This document shows, one piece after another, positions 61,250-64,000 of a DNA stretch of 64,000 nucleotides. Source of the stretch: Viridibacterium sp035456105 (GTDB taxonomy: Bacteria; Pseudomonadota; Gammaproteobacteria; Burkholderiales; Rhodocyclaceae); the NCBI GenBank assembly GCA_035456105.1, contig DATIDV010000048.1, positions 62,001-126,000 of the forward strand. Direction: 5' to 3'. The translations under genes were made by a program, and so were the position numbers. The notes under the pieces were generated by a model. The model did not search any database. It had not been told where the DNA came from and saw nothing but the letters and a program-made list of their open reading frames with translations. Numbering within the stretch: the first letter of the stretch is position 1; every line of letters begins with the position of its first letter.

Positions 61250-62031
61250 GACTGTGCTCCGCGTTTCGGCGGCCACGGCACGAAAGCACTGGTACGTGCC
61301 ACGTATTCGCGATAGCCGGGCCGGCGTTCGGCAATGTCCTGCTCCAGCAGCACCACACCCGAGACTTTCAACAGCAGCAGTGTCATCAACAACGGAGAAG
61401 CCAGGCTCGACGCCGTAGTCCAGCCGCCAGCGGCCAGTGCCATCAGGCCGAGGCCCCACCACACGCAGGCCTCGCCGAAATAGTTCGGGTGGCGGGACCA
61501 GGCCCACAGGCCGCGGTCCATGACAACGCCATCACGGCGCGGGCCGCGCAGGAAGCGTGCGAGCTGGGCGTCTGCCAGGGCTTCGAACAAGATGCCCGCA
61601 GTGGCCAGCGTTGCGCCGGCCGCATCGAGCAAGGTCAATGGTGCAGGATGTGTCAGCGCGGCGAGCAGCGGCCAGCCGACGATCCAGGCGAGCATCGCCT
61701 GCAAGCCGAACACGAGATAAATACTTTTGAGTCCGAAGCGTGGTCCGTGGCGTTCGCGCATCGCGCGATAGCGGCGATCTTCGCCGTGGCCACGATTGCG
61801 CAGGCCGATGTGCACGGCCAGCCGTACGGCCCAGCACAGCAGCAGGGCCAGCATCAGCACAGCGCGCGCATCCGCTGGCCGCAGGCAGGCATAGGCAATG
61901 GCGGGGGCTGCGATCAGCAGGGACCAGATGCGGTCTGCCAGGCTGGCGTCGCGCAGCGGCAGACTCACGCTCCAAGTGATCAGCGCCAGCGTGAGCGACA
62001 CCAGCAGCCCGAGTGTCGCGAGCGAAATCAT
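61246..62031 (-). CDS. DUF1295 (steroid 5-alpha-reductase-like) membrane enzyme
   Basis: 261 aa, several membrane helices. The C-terminal GLWAWSRHPNYFGEACVWWG is the hallmark of the DUF1295/ICMT-like family (nucleotide- and substrate-binding RHPNYxxE), and the end YREYVARTSAFVPWPPK follows. The ATG at 62031 shares a base with the methyltransferase stop. DUF1295 enzymes are presumed lipid reductases or methyltransferases; reaction here unknown. Confidence 0.9.
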   Translation of the reverse strand: MISLATLGLLVSLTLALITWSVSLPLRDASLADRIWSLLIAAPAIAYACLRPADARAVLMLALLLCWAVRLAVHIGLRNRGHGEDRRYRAMRERHGPRFGLKSIYLVFGLQAMLAWIVGWPLLAALTHPAPLTLLDAAGATLATAGILFEALADAQLARFLRGPRRDGVVMDRGLWAWSRHPNYFGEACVWWGLGLMALAAGGWTTASSLASPLLMTLLLLKVSGVVLLEQDIAERRPGYREYVARTSAFVPWPPKRGAQS

Positions 62032-63080
62032 CAGCGCTTCTCGAAGAGGTAGTGGCTCACCCACCACTGGCCGCCGTCATCCCAGGCGAATAACTCCTCG
62101 ACCGATAGGAAGAAGAGCCGCCAGCGCATCCACCACTGCGACGCGTCACGCTCGCCGTAAATATTGCTGAACAGCGGCATCAACGTGTCGCGCTGCGCGT
62201 CCATGCGCGCCAGCCATGCGGCCGAGGTACGCGCATAGTGCCGACCGTCCCAGCGCCAGCGATGCAACAGGCGCAGATCGTTCTGGCAGCGCAGCGCGAA
62301 GTCGTCGCTGGGCATCATGCCGCCGGAGAAGAAGTGGCGGCTCATCCAGTCGCTGGCATCGCGCGCCTCGAAGGTGTAAGGCGCTTCGCGGTGGGCGAAG
62401 ACATGCATGAAGAATCGACCGCCGGGCTGAAGCCAGCCTGCGACCTTGGCGAAGGCGCGCGGCCAGTTGCGCAGGTGTTCGAACATTTCCACCGAGACGA
62501 CGCGGTCGTAGCGCTCGGTGGTGTCGAAGTCATTGAAGTCCTGCGTGATGACTTCGAGGTTCTGCAAGCCGCGCACGCTTGCCGTGGCTTCGATGTAGTG
62601 GCGCTGTGAATGCGAATTGGAGACAGCGGTGATGCGTGCGCCGGGAAAGCGCTCGGCCATCCACAGGCTCAGCGAGCCCCAGCCGCAGCCGAGCTCGAGG
62701 ATGCGCTGGCCGTCGGCGAGGCCGGCGCGGGCACAGGTCTCAGCGAGCGATGCGGCCTCGGCCTGCTCCAGCGTGTCCACGCCTTGCGGCCACCAGCAGC
62801 AGCTGTATTTGCGGCGTGGCCCCAGCACGGCACCGAAGAATTCCGCCGGCAGCTCGTAGTGCTGTTCGTTGGCCTTCTCGGGCAGCAAGGCCAGCGGCGC
62901 TTCGGCCAGTCCATGGAAGAAGTCCTCGGCAAGGCGCGCGCCGCTTTCGGCATCGCCGCTGTGCAGTTCCGCCAGGCGCTGGCGCAACAGGCGACGGATA
63001 CCGAGGCGGATGGCGCCATCCGGCACCAGGCCCTGTTCAACCCAGTGAATGGCTCGGGCGGTATTGTCGGATGTGCGCAT
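62031..63080 (-). CDS. Second cyclopropane-synthase-like methyltransferase
   Basis: 349 aa from the ATG at 63080, chosen because GGAG lies 7 bases before it. An earlier ATG at 63092 is possible. SAM site ILELGCGWGSLSLWMAERF and the motifs VISVEMFEHLRNW-like (VVSVEMFEHLRNW), PGGRFFMHVFAHREAPYTFE and SRHFFSGGMMPSDDF. It is diverged from the CfaS copy at 55414 and has a Cys pair in KYSCCWWPQGVDT where classic CfaS has SM or SSA. Heads the operon with DUF1295, DUF6134-like and DUF2177 behind the third ECF promoter. Confidence 0.9.
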   Translation of the reverse strand: MRTSDNTARAIHWVEQGLVPDGAIRLGIRRLLRQRLAELHSGDAESGARLAEDFFHGLAEAPLALLPEKANEQHYELPAEFFGAVLGPRRKYSCCWWPQGVDTLEQAEAASLAETCARAGLADGQRILELGCGWGSLSLWMAERFPGARITAVSNSHSQRHYIEATASVRGLQNLEVITQDFNDFDTTERYDRVVSVEMFEHLRNWPRAFAKVAGWLQPGGRFFMHVFAHREAPYTFEARDASDWMSRHFFSGGMMPSDDFALRCQNDLRLLHRWRWDGRHYARTSAAWLARMDAQRDTLMPLFSNIYGERDASQWWMRWRLFFLSVEELFAWDDGGQWWVSHYLFEKR

Positions 63081-63113
63081 GGGTGTCTCCATATCGTTGG
63101 GGGTCTCCCTGCT

Positions 63114-63141
63114 CGTACGCACGGTGAACGTTTCCGGATCA
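63114..63141 (-). promoter_or_regulatory. ECF11-type promoter of the second methyltransferase operon
   Basis: Reading leftwards: TGATCC (63141-63136), 16 bases, CGTACG (63119-63114). The -35 is an exact match and the spacing the same as in the other two sites. It lies about 35 bases before the 63080 start. Confidence 0.75.
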
Positions 63142-63229
63142 GCGTGCCGCTATATTCCAGCTCGCCAACGCCAGTACACTGCCCGTACTTTTCGTCCACT
63201 ACGCCATTGCAAGGCTCGCAGGCTCCGAC

Positions 63230-64000
63230 GTGACCGCTCGCTCTCCACTACGTATCGACATCTTCTGCGCCGTCATCGACAACTTCGGCGATGCCGGTGT
63301 GTGCTGGCGTCTGGCGCGGCAGCTGGCGGTCGAGCATGGCTGCGACGTGCGTCTGTGGCTGGACCGGCCCGAGGTGCTGGCCGCGCTGCTGCCGGCCCTG
63401 CGTCTCGACGAGGCGGGACGCGAGTTTGACGGCGTGCAGATCGACGACTGGCAGGCAGGTGCTGCGGCGGAGCCCGCCGATATCGTCATCGAAGCTTTCG
63501 CCTGCAATCCGCCCGCGAGCTTCATCGCCCGCATGGCGGCGCGCGCACGAGCGCCGGTATGGATCAATCTCGAATACCTCAGCGCCGAAGACTGGGTGGA
63601 AGGCAGCCACGGCCTGCCGTCGAAGCACCCGCAGCTGGGTCTGCTCAAGCATTTCTACTTTCCCGGCTTCACGCCCGCGACCGGTGGCCTGCTCAAGGAA
63701 CAGGGGCTGGATGCAGCGCGCGCAGCGTTCCAGTCAGACAGCGAGTCCCAGCGCGGTTTCTGGCGCGATTGCGGGGTGCCGGAACCACAGCCGGGCGCCT
63801 TGTGCATTTCCCTGTTCGCCTACGAGAACGCCGCCCTGCCGGCCTTGCTCGATGCCTGGGCGCAGGGCGGGCAGCCCGTGTATTGCGCCGTGCCGCTGGG
63901 GCGCTCGCTGGCGGCCGTCGCAGCGTGGAGTGGGGTGGTCGATCTGGCGGCCGGCAGCCTGATCGAACGCGACGCGTTGCGTCTCGTGGTATTGCCCTTC
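63230..64000 (+). CDS. earP: EF-P arginine rhamnosyltransferase (5' part)
   Basis: Partial; 257 codons to the window edge, still open. EarP moves rhamnose from dTDP-rhamnose to a conserved Arg of elongation factor P, which helps polyproline translation. The start IDIFCAVIDNFGDAGVCWRL and LARQLA, then VWINLEYLSAEDWVEGSHGL and KHPQLGLLKHFYFPGFTP, are the EarP (DUF2331) signature. The start codon is a GTG at 63230; no ATG fits. efp usually follows and would lie beyond the window. Confidence 0.93.
   Translation, partial: MTARSPLRIDIFCAVIDNFGDAGVCWRLARQLAVEHGCDVRLWLDRPEVLAALLPALRLDEAGREFDGVQIDDWQAGAAAEPADIVIEAFACNPPASFIARMAARARAPVWINLEYLSAEDWVEGSHGLPSKHPQLGLLKHFYFPGFTPATGGLLKEQGLDAARAAFQSDSESQRGFWRDCGVPEPQPGALCISLFAYENAALPALLDAWAQGGQPVYCAVPLGRSLAAVAAWSGVVDLAAGSLIERDALRLVVLPF

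Overview
The window looks like a chromosomal segment of a betaproteobacterium. The evidence is a GC-rich (roughly 60 %) sequence, a glyQ-glyS-gmhB-plsC-ygjP-gloA gene order typical of that class, an EarP-type EF-P arginine rhamnosyltransferase, and LPS-core heptosyltransferases next to a DUF4254 gene. I cannot name the genus; Rhodocyclales or Burkholderiales relatives are my best guess. Most of the window is ordinary chromosome. The accessory-looking parts are a pectin-oligomer module, a small heat-shock-protein island beside a transposon-gene remnant, and a stress-responsive lipid-modification locus.

Layout. 0-2.4 kb: a polar amino-acid ABC transporter. 2.6-6.5 kb: xthA, a Tat-exported intradiol-dioxygenase-like protein, a small membrane-anchored protein and a MocR-type regulator. 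6.5-11 kb: an AraC regulator, oligogalacturonate lyase and an orphan family-5 solute-binding protein. 11-17 kb: a small membrane protein, a secreted protein with a carbonic-anhydrase domain, a CpxR/CpxA-type system with a matching CpxR box, a DEDDh exonuclease and a Gly-rich lipoprotein. 17-25 kb: LPS-core/glycan assembly (three GT9 heptosyltransferase-like genes, two GT4-like genes, an O-antigen-ligase-like protein, DUF4254, a hexapeptide acyltransferase). 25-31 kb: a DUF1800/DUF1501 pair, a hypothetical gene and a REC-REC-GGEEF diguanylate cyclase. 31-37.6 kb: gloA, ygjP-like protease, plsC-like, gmhB, glyS, glyQ, then two tRNA-Lys genes (UUU, CUU) behind a near-consensus sigma-70 promoter. 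38-43 kb: membrane and outer-envelope hypotheticals, a FUSC-family protein and a second alpha-carbonic anhydrase. 43-51 kb: a ybdD-cstA pair bracketed by a fabI 3'-end remnant and intact fabI, then the operon DUF3141 - phosphotransacylase - acetate kinase - fabI. 51-55 kb: an MFS transporter, a truncated tniQ, a short exported protein and three tandem Hsp20 genes.

55.4-63.1 kb is the most coherent system. An ECF sigma factor and its ChrR-type zinc/cupin anti-sigma are flanked by two operons containing two cyclopropane-synthase-like methyltransferases, a flavin amine-oxidase-like enzyme, DUF1365, DUF1295, DUF6134-like and DUF2177 genes. Reading the intergenic DNA I find three sites fitting (T/C)GATCC-N16-CGTA. 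One precedes the sigma factor, one precedes the flavoprotein operon divergently, and one precedes the second methyltransferase operon. This matches the promoter form known for RpoE/ChrR (ECF11) sigma factors, so the whole locus reads as one self-controlled singlet-oxygen or related-stress regulon that remodels membrane fatty acids.

The window ends inside earP. All gene functions are inferred from recognisable motifs and neighbourhood; no database search was run.
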